Shown here one piece after another: positions 18,792 to 28,468 of a stretch of 41,163 nucleotides of DNA (positions are counted from its first letter, which is position 1; every line of letters starts with the position of its first letter). The stretch comes from a virus. The DNA lies in IMG/VR virus record IMGVR_UViG_3300008450_000107, positions 1 to 41,163 of that record. One strand, written 5' to 3'. The position numbers and the translations under genes were made by a program. The notes beneath the pieces were generated by a model. The model saw nothing but the letters and a program-made list of their open reading frames with translations. It did not search any database and was not told the origin of the DNA.

Positions 18792-21700
18792 CCAGTAAAG
18801 GCCGCAAAGATAGCCGAGGCAGCGCGAGAAGGAATCTCGCCTCGCTCTCGAAGCACTGGAACTACGGACAGCCGAAGGTCTTTGTCAGCCTCTAGTTGTT
18901 CCAGATAATCTCGAGTTTGATCTGCCCCCAACTCCGACTTGAGGATGGCATCTCTCGTTTCTCGATACCGTTTCAAGTAACGCTCGATAGCCAGCACTGA
19001 CTCGCGAGTCTCGATCAGCCCTCTTCGAGCATTGGCGTAAGCGTAGTACTCCCCGATATCTCCACGCTCTGCGATCTTCTTGAGCGTAGCCACCATCTTG
19101 TCCGACTCGTCACGCAACTCGTAGAACTCTTGCTGCTGACGATCGCCGGCAGTACCAGCGCCGTAGAAGAATCGGCGCACACCCGGGATGTTATTGACGT
19201 CAGAGTAGTCGGCGCGGGTTCCTGCCGTCTTATCACCGTCCACTTCACGGATGATCTTGTCGGTCATCAGGAACAAGGACAGGCCCAATGAACCACCGTA
19301 CCCACCCACCAGATAGTCGAGCTTCATCGGACTGACGTTGATCAGCTTGCCCAACTCCTTGGATATCGTGGACGTACGTTCGTCGTACTGCTCCGAAGCC
19401 TCGGTTCCCTTGTTCACCCAGTAAGGCACGATGTCCTGCCCGGTGTAGCTGTTCTTGTTGCGCCAAACATCGATCAGGGGCTTCACAATCTGGAAGCCGG
19501 TGATGTCAATGTTCGTGGAGTTGTTCACTTGGCGGACAAGACTGTCGCGGAATCCACGGGCATCCATATCCCCGAACATAAAGTTCAGGAAGGTTTCTGG
19601 AACTGCCTTGAACATCATGCCGATTTCGAAGGGGATGGGAATCTTCAGCATCACGCCCTCTCCCAAGACGGGAGCAGGGATCAGCCAGTTGTCATCTCGC
19701 ACTTCTCGACGGGCTTTCTTGTACTCCTCGTTGTCGCTCATGAGCATGAAGTAGACGCCCGTCATGGCGGCCAACATCGCACCGCGCATCAAGGCTCTCT
19801 TCTGCGTCACAGCGCGAGGCTCCAGCCCCTCGTACGGCGAGTACTTGCCGTACAGTGAGCGATAGATCACATCGAGGCCTTGGATACGGGCGTTCAAGAA
19901 CGGCACGGAGGCAGTCACAACGCGCCACAGCGGGTTGCCACCACGGCGGCTGAAGTTCAGCACTTCGATGGCTGCCTGACGAGCGGCAGCCTCGCTGCCT
20001 GTCTGCTTCAGCACCGAGTTGTACACAGCCATACGAGTGGCAGCGTCAGAGCGGGTACTCATGTCGCCCAGCCAATCCCACACGCGGGTCACAGCGTTGC
20101 CGCTAGTGACAGCGTGGTTACGCATGTCAATGCCCTGCTTGCGATACTGTCTCTTGATGTATTTCTTTAAGTCCTGCGGGTCGGCGGACATATCGTATCC
20201 ACCCACGATGCCGGTCTTCAGCAGGGTATCGATCTCGCCCATGCCGAACTGCTTCAGCGTGTCGATGACCGGGACATAGCCAGTGCCACTCGTGACGAAC
20301 GAGGAAAGCGTATCTCGAAGCATGTTGGCGACGATAAAGCCCGGGTCTCGCGTCACTAACTCTCGAAGTGCATTCGCTGGCATGGCCAGAATCTTGGTCA
20401 TCGTGTTGAGAGTCGGATCACCGTAGTTCATCATCGACTCGTGCAGCAGCGGGTCTGCCACTTCGTAGTAGACCTCGTTGCCATCAACGAATGTCGTCTT
20501 GATGTAGCTGCCGCGCTGACGAAGCTGAGATGCCTGCTTCGCCGGGTTCGGTCCATCAATCAGTCTTGCCTCTCCCACCAGCACTGAGTTACGCAGGATG
20601 CGATTGGCAGCCACGTTCTTCAAGCCGGCAGAGATGATGCCGAATGCGTTCTTCGAGATCATCTCGAACGGGTCAGCATCCTCCAGGTCTTTCGCCCTGT
20701 CGGTCAAAGCGCGAGTGAGGAAGTCGGCCTTCGTCATAGAGGACTTGCGGCGGAAGCCTTGGTCACGCATGACCGCCTCTTCCATCTCCTCGTAGAACGG
20801 GAAGTAATCACCCCACTGCTTCCACTTATCAGCCAAGTCCTCCGTCAAAATGCCGGTGTCCTTGCCGAACTGGATCAGCGTGTTGTTCCAGTTCTGGTAC
20901 TTGTTGTACGCCTCAGTGACTTGCGGGAATTCAGTGTCGATCTCTTCGATCAACTGACTGATCTTTGCATCACTCGGGTTGTCCACAAGCCTGACTTTCT
21001 TGGCAGCCTCGATGATCTCTTTGAGAGCTGCCACTCGATTGGGGTCTGCATCCGGGCCAATGTTGTCAAGCTCGAACATCGCTTGCTTGGCACGATTGCG
21101 GAAACCCTGCACACGCTTGAGCGTGGAGTAGGCTTTGAACTGCCCCATACCATTAGGCACAGTGCCGTTGACGAGCGGCCCCAAGATATCGAGCAAGCCC
21201 GGAGTGCTGGAGTCCACATCGATGTAGCCAGCAAACTTGTCGTTCTCGAAAGCACCGGGGTCTGCCGCAATCATATTGCGACCCGACACCCACTTCACAC
21301 CGCCATAGTTCATGGCAGATGCCAGCCATCCTCTGGCTCGATCCAGCTGACCGAGGGCAGCACTCGCTGAAGTTTCAGCCAGCAGCATTCCCTCGTTCTC
21401 GGTTCCGATGAGGGCAGACTCTTGGCGACGAAACTCGTTGTAGCGATCGATCACTGCCTTGCGGAATACGCGAGAGAAGTCATCAAAGGCAGACTTGAAT
21501 CCGCCATCCTGCCAGCTCTCTAGGATCATGAGAGCCTTCTGCCCGAACGTCATATCCTCCGGCTTGATCTTGCCGTAACGACGTACGCCTTCCTCGATCA
21601 CATCGTTGTTGATCGGGTCTTCCGCAATCTCATTCAGGCGGAATCGATTTCCCGAATCTGGGAACGGCACTTCCCTGCCATCTTGATCGAACTTCAGGGC

Positions 21701-24700
21701 AGCGGCAGTGGCGATCTTCGGAGCATTCGGATTGAAGCGCGGGATGTAACCCTTCGGCGTATTGCCGATATGGGTTTCCATAAAGTCATCAACGCGCTTC
21801 TCGTCTGCCTCTGAGATAGGCGTTTCGAGAGCAAGAGAACCTTCATCCACATCCCCGTATGGAGCCATTGACTCCTCACGAGACACGGGCATCGGGATGC
21901 TGGCGTTACCTTCCTGCGCTTCAATGCGAGTCGGCCACGATTCTACGTAGTCAAACTCACCCGGCTTGCTTTGCTCAGACCAGCGAATGGGATTCGGGTC
22001 CATAGTGCGAAGGATGACCGGCATTGAGCTATATCCGGCGTTCTTCAACGCCCTTGCTCTGTGCCTGCCCTCGTGACCGACAATCTTGAGAACTCCGTTC
22101 TCATTCAGAGATGCATGCAGGAACGGGATGGAACTGAACTTCTTCCCTTCGGCCAGAAGCTTTTGAATATCATCATCCTTGGCCTGCATGTAGCCAGGCC
22201 TTGCCAACTTCAGGAAGTCATCGATGTTCATCTCGATGAGCTTCTCTCTGCTTTTGTAATCTGGGACACGCAAGCGATTGACAGCGACAGGATCGAACAT
22301 GCCAACCGCGCTACCCTTGCTGGGTCTTACGCCATCCTTGCCAACCACCACTTCCAAGTCAGACTGAGTGATCTTGACTGGGCCACGGCGACGCTCACCC
22401 TTGTTCACGATCTTCTTCACTTTCGCCAACTCTTGGTCTGCGAAGTTCAGCGATCGGATCGTGGCATTGGCGTCCGGGTTGAATACAGAGAGTCCCGGCG
22501 TTCTCGCGCCGATCTCTCCATCTGCAACAGCAGAGAAGATTTGATCAATGGACGTAGCACCTGATCCCTTCCACGCCGTAGCGAAGGACTGGATGAAGTT
22601 CATGATGCGCTGGAACAGGGAAGCGGGTTTGCCTGCGGCAAACTTGCCGCCGTGCTTACGCCACAGGCGGAAGCTCTCTGCCACTGCCTCCTCGACGAGT
22701 TGCATCTCGTTGAGTCCTTTGCCTGCATAACGCAGACGAATCTCATCGAGCATGGTGGTGGGAGGCAGCTTGCCCTTTGGCTTGAGCATCAAGCTCGTAT
22801 CGCCAGCCTCATCGAGGTAGGCTCTATTGATCTTGGCAGTGCGAACGAAGTTCGAGAGAGTGTTCCACTCCTGCTCGGTGAACATATCCGCTTCACGCAT
22901 AGCGTGAATGGTTTCGTGATCCACCGTACTGACAATGCGATCGATGATCGCTTCAGTGGATACGTTCGGATCATTCAACTGATCGCCAATGTTGATGACG
23001 ATGGACTTCTTGATGGGCGAGAAGTAGCCAAGTTGCATGACCGTCTGGCCAGAGGGCAGCTTGCGAGTTTTAGCCTCGCCCTTGTTCAGCGAGTACTTAA
23101 CAAACTTGGCAATGCCGTAACGATTCAGAGCGTCAGCCAGAATCTTGTCGAAGTTCGTGGCAACACGCTCAACTTGCGGGTCAGCGCCTTGCGCAACGGC
23201 AGCTTCTTCTCGCTTCTCCGCTTCCTGCTTCACTTCCGCAGTGGGAGTCTTCGGGTCAGTGACTGCCTGCTTCGCCTGCTGCTCGACACGCTTAACGGAA
23301 TCTTCCGTAAAGCCTGACGCTCTCATTCTGGCGGCAGCCTGCTCCACGGTTTCGTTCTGCAGCAGTCCCGCTGCCTTAGCCTTACGATCGGCAATGTAGT
23401 CTTGCTCTGATCGAATCAGTTGGATTTTCCCAGGAACGACTGGCTTGACTCTGCCGCTAAAGAGCAGATCGCTATACATCTGCTTCGAGGCAGCATCCGA
23501 AAGTCCAGTGGCTGCCTGAATATCCTTGGCAGAAAGGCTCGGCGTCTTGCCGTCTTTGGCTGTGCCAAGCACGCCAAGAACTCCCTCGAACTGAGAGCGG
23601 CTGTACTGACGACGGAATAAGTTCGGAAACTTGATCGTCTCCGGCATGGCGGGAGTGTTGGCAATGCGCGTCATCAAGTAGGTGCGCTGCCCGTTGGACA
23701 TATCGCCCCAGTTCTCAGTCCCTGTCCAGTACTTGGCGTAGTCTTTGAACGCCTTATCCTTGACGTCGATCTTGAGGTTCTTGTCGTTACCGAGTTTTGT
23801 CAGGGCAGATGCCGTGATGGTTCGCTTGTTGGCGAAGTTCGGGTCAACCAGCACTTCTCGCTTGATGTACTTGTTCAGCAAATCGTTCTGCTCAGTAATC
23901 TGAGCAAAGCTTTGCATCATCTCGTCGAAGTCCTTCGGGCCAAGTAACTTCTTGGCTTCCTCTGGCGAGTAGAAGTCCTTCATGCCGACTCGCTTTTCCT
24001 TCGGCAGGAAAGCGGAGATAACCGACTTCTGAACCAGTCGGTTCTTCGGTGATCGCAGTGATGCTGCCAGACGATAAGCGGGGTTGTTATCGATCAGGCC
24101 AGTGAAGCGCAACACATTGGCTGCCGAGATGGCAGCGTTCTGGTTGTTGATCTCAGCCAAGTCAACAAACGCATCGTTGACGGAGGCGTACTGCTTGTCC
24201 GTCACGGGTGATGCAGTCATCACATCAACAAGACCGAACGTGCCATCGCCTAACGGCTGCACTTTGATGAAGCTATCTTCACTCGGCGTTGCAATGCGAC
24301 CGCCTTGAATGGCAGAGAGGATTCTCGCTGGCTCTATGCCCGGGATGTTTCCATCCTTAGAAACGCTCAGAGCTTTGCGTACAGCACCAAATGCCACGCC
24401 CTCTGCCACTTCCTTGGAGGGTTTGGCAATGCCAAGATCACCGGCTGCCGCTATGGCAACCGCATCCTCTACGCTTCGGCCAGCGGCGAGTTCCCCAGTG
24501 ATGTCGTAATAGCCATCACCTTCAGGGCTGTAGGCCATCGTCGAAACGCCGCCCTTACCGTCAGGCGATGAGAACACGGTGACACGAGTGAAGCGATCTG
24601 GATTACCAGAGAGTGATACCGTGTAGATGCCCTCGTTAGTGGGGGCAGCAGGGATGGCGCTAGGCGGCGGCAGCATCAATACGCTAGGAGCCGGCTGGCC

Positions 24701-25756
24701 ACGCTTGGCTGCATCTTCCTCGCGCTGCTTGCGAATCTCTTCTGCCTGATCTGCAGTGAAGCGGTCAATGCGCTGACGTCGGAGCTTCTCTTCCTTATCT
24801 CGGTAAAGCTTGTTGGCCACTGTGCGGCGGCCACCCATTGCATCGACGATCACATCCGCAATCGCACCGACACCGCCACCCACCATCAGATCGTCCATGA
24901 AGGACTCACCGATCTCGATGTCAGCGTCGTAAGCCACATTGCTCACGATGTTCTGGCCGATACCCGCCAAGCCTTCCTGCAATCCTTCTGCTGCGCCTTG
25001 CGTAACAGCGCCTTTCGTTAGGCGCATGATGTCGTCGGACACAGAGCCAGCAAGGGGGCTGCGCTTATCTAATCGAGAGAAGATGTTCAGCAACGCAGAA
25101 CCCGTCTCCGGCGTCACCTTACTGAAGAGCCGATTGATCGGCAGCATTTCAGTGGCGCCGATACCAGCACCACCAATGAGGCCAGCAATCTCCTGCCCGG
25201 CAGTGATTTCTTTGCCAAGCTCACGCTCTTGCTGCATGCGCTGCGCTTGTTCGCCAGCGCCGCCTGCTACAGCCAAACCCACGCCGGCAGTACGGGCAGC
25301 TACGCCAGTGGCGGAGGCTCCGAGTGCTTTAGCAATGCCACCCGGCATGGCGTAAGTGGCAACAGAGCCTAATCCTGCGCCTAACTTCGAAGCTAAGAAA
25401 TCCTTGTACGGCTCCTCTGGAGCGAGGATGCTCTCGTCCTCTAAGTACTTCTGTGCGGCAGCAAGATTGGTTTCAAACTCCGTGTCGATGCCCGGAGTGA
25501 CAGCGCCAGCAACGCCCTGCGCTGCCCCAATCAGAGAACTTGCAAAGCCACGCGGGATTCCCTTGAAGAACTCCGCCGCTCCACCGCCTAATGTTTGATA
25601 GGGATCAAGCAAGGAGCCGTATTCATCTGGGAACCGCTGCGCCAAATCCAATCTGAGGCGATACCGATCTTCCTCGGTAAGTTGCTCAGGGAGATCCAAC
25701 GTGCTGCCATCGGGCAGTCGAAATGATCTTTTATTGGCAGGCACTAATGTGGCCAT
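18788..25756 (-). CDS. Giant polyvalent virion protein (2322 residues)
   Basis: The N-terminal 170 residues include Gly/Ala-rich hydrophobic stretches. Near 737-765 a winged-helix-like segment (LSAKDIQAATGLSD) occurs. Near 944-950 HETIH gives a zincin metallopeptidase site. Near 1215-1230 GHEGRHRARAL resembles the ParB-like nuclease fold motif. Near 1900-1945 AATRMAVYN ... EVLNFSRRGGNPLW, followed by FLNARIQGLDVIYRS, matches the LPD38-type domain of phage large polyvalent proteins. Aravind's group proposed that such proteins are packaged and injected to protect incoming DNA, as P1 DarB does. The position at the end of the virion operon fits an ejected internal protein. No frameshift is seen. 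Domain borders are approximate. Confidence 0.8.
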   Translation of the reverse strand: MATLVPANKRSFRLPDGSTLDLPEQLTEEDRYRLRLDLAQRFPDEYGSLLDPYQTLGGGAAEFFKGIPRGFASSLIGAAQGVAGAVTPGIDTEFETNLAAAQKYLEDESILAPEEPYKDFLASKLGAGLGSVATYAMPGGIAKALGASATGVAARTAGVGLAVAGGAGEQAQRMQQERELGKEITAGQEIAGLIGGAGIGATEMLPINRLFSKVTPETGSALLNIFSRLDKRSPLAGSVSDDIMRLTKGAVTQGAAEGLQEGLAGIGQNIVSNVAYDADIEIGESFMDDLMVGGGVGAIADVIVDAMGGRRTVANKLYRDKEEKLRRQRIDRFTADQAEEIRKQREEDAAKRGQPAPSVLMLPPPSAIPAAPTNEGIYTVSLSGNPDRFTRVTVFSSPDGKGGVSTMAYSPEGDGYYDITGELAAGRSVEDAVAIAAAGDLGIAKPSKEVAEGVAFGAVRKALSVSKDGNIPGIEPARILSAIQGGRIATPSEDSFIKVQPLGDGTFGLVDVMTASPVTDKQYASVNDAFVDLAEINNQNAAISAANVLRFTGLIDNNPAYRLAASLRSPKNRLVQKSVISAFLPKEKRVGMKDFYSPEEAKKLLGPKDFDEMMQSFAQITEQNDLLNKYIKREVLVDPNFANKRTITASALTKLGNDKNLKIDVKDKAFKDYAKYWTGTENWGDMSNGQRTYLMTRIANTPAMPETIKFPNLFRRQYSRSQFEGVLGVLGTAKDGKTPSLSAKDIQAATGLSDAASKQMYSDLLFSGRVKPVVPGKIQLIRSEQDYIADRKAKAAGLLQNETVEQAAARMRASGFTEDSVKRVEQQAKQAVTDPKTPTAEVKQEAEKREEAAVAQGADPQVERVATNFDKILADALNRYGIAKFVKYSLNKGEAKTRKLPSGQTVMQLGYFSPIKKSIVINIGDQLNDPNVSTEAIIDRIVSTVDHETIHAMREADMFTEQEWNTLSNFVRTAKINRAYLDEAGDTSLMLKPKGKLPPTTMLDEIRLRYAGKGLNEMQLVEEAVAESFRLWRKHGGKFAAGKPASLFQRIMNFIQSFATAWKGSGATSIDQIFSAVADGEIGARTPGLSVFNPDANATIRSLNFADQELAKVKKIVNKGERRRGPVKITQSDLEVVVGKDGVRPSKGSAVGMFDPVAVNRLRVPDYKSREKLIEMNIDDFLKLARPGYMQAKDDDIQKLLAEGKKFSSIPFLHASLNENGVLKIVGHEGRHRARALKNAGYSSMPVILRTMDPNPIRWSEQSKPGEFDYVESWPTRIEAQEGNASIPMPVSREESMAPYGDVDEGSLALETPISEADEKRVDDFMETHIGNTPKGYIPRFNPNAPKIATAAALKFDQDGREVPFPDSGNRFRLNEIAEDPINNDVIEEGVRRYGKIKPEDMTFGQKALMILESWQDGGFKSAFDDFSRVFRKAVIDRYNEFRRQESALIGTENEGMLLAETSASAALGQLDRARGWLASAMNYGGVKWVSGRNMIAADPGAFENDKFAGYIDVDSSTPGLLDILGPLVNGTVPNGMGQFKAYSTLKRVQGFRNRAKQAMFELDNIGPDADPNRVAALKEIIEAAKKVRLVDNPSDAKISQLIEEIDTEFPQVTEAYNKYQNWNNTLIQFGKDTGILTEDLADKWKQWGDYFPFYEEMEEAVMRDQGFRRKSSMTKADFLTRALTDRAKDLEDADPFEMISKNAFGIISAGLKNVAANRILRNSVLVGEARLIDGPNPAKQASQLRQRGSYIKTTFVDGNEVYYEVADPLLHESMMNYGDPTLNTMTKILAMPANALRELVTRDPGFIVANMLRDTLSSFVTSGTGYVPVIDTLKQFGMGEIDTLLKTGIVGGYDMSADPQDLKKYIKRQYRKQGIDMRNHAVTSGNAVTRVWDWLGDMSTRSDAATRMAVYNSVLKQTGSEAAARQAAIEVLNFSRRGGNPLWRVVTASVPFLNARIQGLDVIYRSLYGKYSPYEGLEPRAVTQKRALMRGAMLAAMTGVYFMLMSDNEEYKKARREVRDDNWLIPAPVLGEGVMLKIPIPFEIGMMFKAVPETFLNFMFGDMDARGFRDSLVRQVNNSTNIDITGFQIVKPLIDVWRNKNSYTGQDIVPYWVNKGTEASEQYDERTSTISKELGKLINVSPMKLDYLVGGYGGSLGLSLFLMTDKIIREVDGDKTAGTRADYSDVNNIPGVRRFFYGAGTAGDRQQQEFYELRDESDKMVATLKKIAERGDIGEYYAYANARRGLIETRESVLAIERYLKRYRETRDAILKSELGADQTRDYLEQLEADKDLRLSVVPVLRERGEIPSRAASAIFAAFTG

Positions 25757-25780
25757 TCAGAACCCCAATTGTCGATGTAA

Positions 25781-27202
25781 TTACAGGGCGGATTCTAAGT
25801 CAGAAGCAGAGGCAAAGTTCTGCCCCATTAGTGGGAATGTCGGTGTCCCCTTGCCTCGATAGTAATCTGCCTGAGACTGCAGCAAATTCTCTCTAGCAGT
25901 CAACAATCGATCGTCGTTGTCCTGCGCTTGCCGCGCAATCGCCAAACGCTCAGCATCGTTCTTAGCTGCCGCCACTCTGGCAGCGGCCTCTTCACGCAGG
26001 GCTTGACGGCGCATGTCGATGTCAGTGAGCTTGAGACGAATCTCGGTGTCGAACCGAGCCTGGTCACGAGCGATAGCCGCAGCCTCGCGAGCATCAGCCC
26101 GTTGCTCTGTGCGTTGACGCTCTTTGATCCCCATCAAACCCATCTCGAAATCACGCTGTTCGCGGCGGAACTCGCGATTGGCTGCCTGCTGTTGACGAGT
26201 CAATGCCGACAAGCCACGGGCGATATCACCACGCTGGGTGGCAGTGCCAATCACTTCCCCAAGGCCGGCCAGCATCTCTGCCTGACTCATGCGCCTAAAG
26301 TCTTCCTCGTTCGGCTGATAGCGGTAGTAACGCTCCAGCATCTCCGGCGTGAATTCATCAGCGCGTTTGCCAGTGACAGCCACTTCCTGCAACGCCTCGA
26401 TGCCGGGGCGTCTAGCTACGGTTGGGCGAACTCCAGCCTGCGGCGCAGCAGCAGGGGGAGCCGGAGGCGCCACTGCCGTATCACCTCCCACCGGCACCCC
26501 ACGGATCATGGCGGTTTGTCCGCTGATAATGTTCTCGATTCCGGGTATGCGAGGGGCAGCATCAACGGACGTAATGCCAGGGGCTGAGGACGGCGTAGCC
26601 ACCGGAGCCTGCCCGATAGCAGGGGCGGTCGCTAATCCTTTCATCGATGCCAATTCCGCCCGTAGAGCGGACGCATCTCCGCCTGCGGCTTCGACAGTCG
26701 CAATCTCCCGCCTCAGACCTACTTCCGAGCGGCGGGGAGTCAACGCCCTCAAGCCTCGGCGGACAAGATTCGACAGCGGCTGCCCCGGCACATTCATGCC
26801 TTCTTGCATCCGCTCCACTTCCCCGCCACCGGCCATGCCCTGAACCGGCATGCCGTCCATGATTCCTGCGGCCTCCATAGGAGCCTCGGGAGCCATCTGG
26901 GGCTGACCCATCTCCATACCAGCCTGAGCCGGCATAGCGGCTGTAATGCCTTGAGGGGCGGCCATAGCCTGATCCTGCATCATCTGCCCTGCAAAGGCGG
27001 CTGCCTGCTGCTGAGCGACCGGGGGAGCCACTTCCTGCTGGGCTGCCATCTGCCGCTCAACCCGCTGGCGATCCTGCTGGCGGCGCTGAATCTCAGCCAT
27101 AACGAGGTACGGGGGGTAGCCCCGCATCGGCTGCTGGGCTTCTTGCAATAAGGACTGGTCGCTAAAGGACTCTAAGTCCTTCTGTTGGTCAATCAGGCTC
27201 AT
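25781..27202 (-). CDS. Internal virion-type protein, Gln/Ala-rich
   Basis: 473 residues. The first 150 are rich in Gln, Met, Ala and Pro, with AGGGEVERMQEG recalling the MA(E)GGxV blocks of other phage internal proteins. The middle has a Pro/Ala linker. From about 300 onward it is highly charged coiled coil (REFRREQRDFEMGLMGIKERQ and onward). ATG 27202 has GAGGGGG upstream. It lies between two other probable ejection proteins, all leftward with short gaps. Exact role unknown. Confidence 0.65.
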   Translation of the reverse strand: MSLIDQQKDLESFSDQSLLQEAQQPMRGYPPYLVMAEIQRRQQDRQRVERQMAAQQEVAPPVAQQQAAAFAGQMMQDQAMAAPQGITAAMPAQAGMEMGQPQMAPEAPMEAAGIMDGMPVQGMAGGGEVERMQEGMNVPGQPLSNLVRRGLRALTPRRSEVGLRREIATVEAAGGDASALRAELASMKGLATAPAIGQAPVATPSSAPGITSVDAAPRIPGIENIISGQTAMIRGVPVGGDTAVAPPAPPAAAPQAGVRPTVARRPGIEALQEVAVTGKRADEFTPEMLERYYRYQPNEEDFRRMSQAEMLAGLGEVIGTATQRGDIARGLSALTRQQQAANREFRREQRDFEMGLMGIKERQRTEQRADAREAAAIARDQARFDTEIRLKLTDIDMRRQALREEAAARVAAAKNDAERLAIARQAQDNDDRLLTARENLLQSQADYYRGKGTPTFPLMGQNFASASDLESAL

Positions 27203-27205
27203 CGA

Positions 27206-28453
27206 TTAGCCCCCTCGGAGTGCGTTGTAAAGCCCAAGCCCTGACAGTCCCGCTCCCAGCGTGGACTGGAACAGGCTCGGCTGTTGCTGGAATGTCGAAA
27301 CCGTTTGCTGCGGCTGAACCGGAACACCGCGAAGGATGTTGGAGTAGAAGCCCAACTGCCCTTGCGTGTAGCCCATCTGGTTCAGGAAGTCCTGATAGCC
27401 GACATCGAGCGAGGCTTGGTTCAATGCGCGCTTACGCTGACCCACTGCCTCCTGTTGGCCGAGCCGCTCAATGTCCAAAGCCTGCTGGGCTTGGCCTAAA
27501 TTGCCAAGAGTCTGTGCGGCTGCCAGCTGTTGCTGACGGCCAGCTAAGTCTTGCTGCAGGCCAGCCAACCCGAACTGAGTTTGCTGCTGACGGGAAGCCT
27601 CACGAGCCGCTTCCTGACGCGCAGCCAATTCAGCTGACGCCAGACGCTGTTGCTGCGTGGTCTGTTGGGCAGCCAATCCCATTTGAGCCGCCGCTTGTCG
27701 AGCCGCCTCTTGCGCCTGAAAGCCTGACAATCCGCTGGCTGCTGCGGCCTGACGGGCAGCCTCTTGAGTTTGGAAGCCAGCCAGCTGCGCCTGACGATCA
27801 CGCTCGTACTGCTGCATGGCAGTTTCGTACGCAGCCGCACGTCCCTTGGCAGTGACGTCACCCACTTGTTCCAGAATATTGCGCTGCAGTTCTGAACGCT
27901 CAAGAGCCTCGCGGTATCCGCCGCGACCACCCGCTTGAGCAGCTGCCTGACTAATACCCGTTCTTGCTCGTTCAGCCCCCTTCTCTAACTCACGAACCGC
28001 CGCACTCGTCACTGCCTCCTGATACGGAGTCATGTATCGAGAAGCCACCTCGGAGGTGAATGGCCCAACGCCACCAAGTATCCCTGCCTGATATGCCGCT
28101 GGGCCAACGCCGGCTTGGTAGCTGGCAGTGATATCAGTTGGGGCGTAGGCTGCCGTGAAAGTGCCGGGTTGGTATAGCTGTGCAAAGTTAAACGCACTCG
28201 GGCCTGCCTGCGCAGCCTGAGCAGCAACGCCAGTGGCTGCGGCAATCTGTTGCGGAGTGGCCAGCGAAGAAATGCCACGCTGTGCGGCTAGCTCCGCCTC
28301 AGTGAAATCAGCAAGCCTTGCGCCTGTATACGGCTGATAGCCCTGAAGGCTCTCGGTTTCTGCTCTCTGGAGCAGACGCTCGAAATACGGGGCGGCGTAC
28401 TCAGGCAGTGCCTGTTGGTAGACCGTGGTGCTAGTGGGTGCTGTTTCTGCCAT
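27206..28453 (-). CDS. Virion-associated coiled-coil protein
   Basis: 415 residues. The N-terminal part (QQALPEYAAPYFERLLQRAE, then GYQPYTGARLADFTEAE) is familiar from podovirus-type structural clusters of aquatic phages. The middle and C-terminal two thirds are long Ala/Gln-rich helix with internal repetition (FQTQEAARQAAAASGLSG, FQAQEAARQAAAQMGLAA). ATG 28453 has GAGGA seven bases upstream. Likely an internal or tail-tube component; no enzymatic motif is seen. Confidence 0.68.
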   Translation of the reverse strand: MAETAPTSTTVYQQALPEYAAPYFERLLQRAETESLQGYQPYTGARLADFTEAELAAQRGISSLATPQQIAAATGVAAQAAQAGPSAFNFAQLYQPGTFTAAYAPTDITASYQAGVGPAAYQAGILGGVGPFTSEVASRYMTPYQEAVTSAAVRELEKGAERARTGISQAAAQAGGRGGYREALERSELQRNILEQVGDVTAKGRAAAYETAMQQYERDRQAQLAGFQTQEAARQAAAASGLSGFQAQEAARQAAAQMGLAAQQTTQQQRLASAELAARQEAAREASRQQQTQFGLAGLQQDLAGRQQQLAAAQTLGNLGQAQQALDIERLGQQEAVGQRKRALNQASLDVGYQDFLNQMGYTQGQLGFYSNILRGVPVQPQQTVSTFQQQPSLFQSTLGAGLSGLGLYNALRGG

Positions 28454-28468
28454 TGATGTTTCCTCTAA

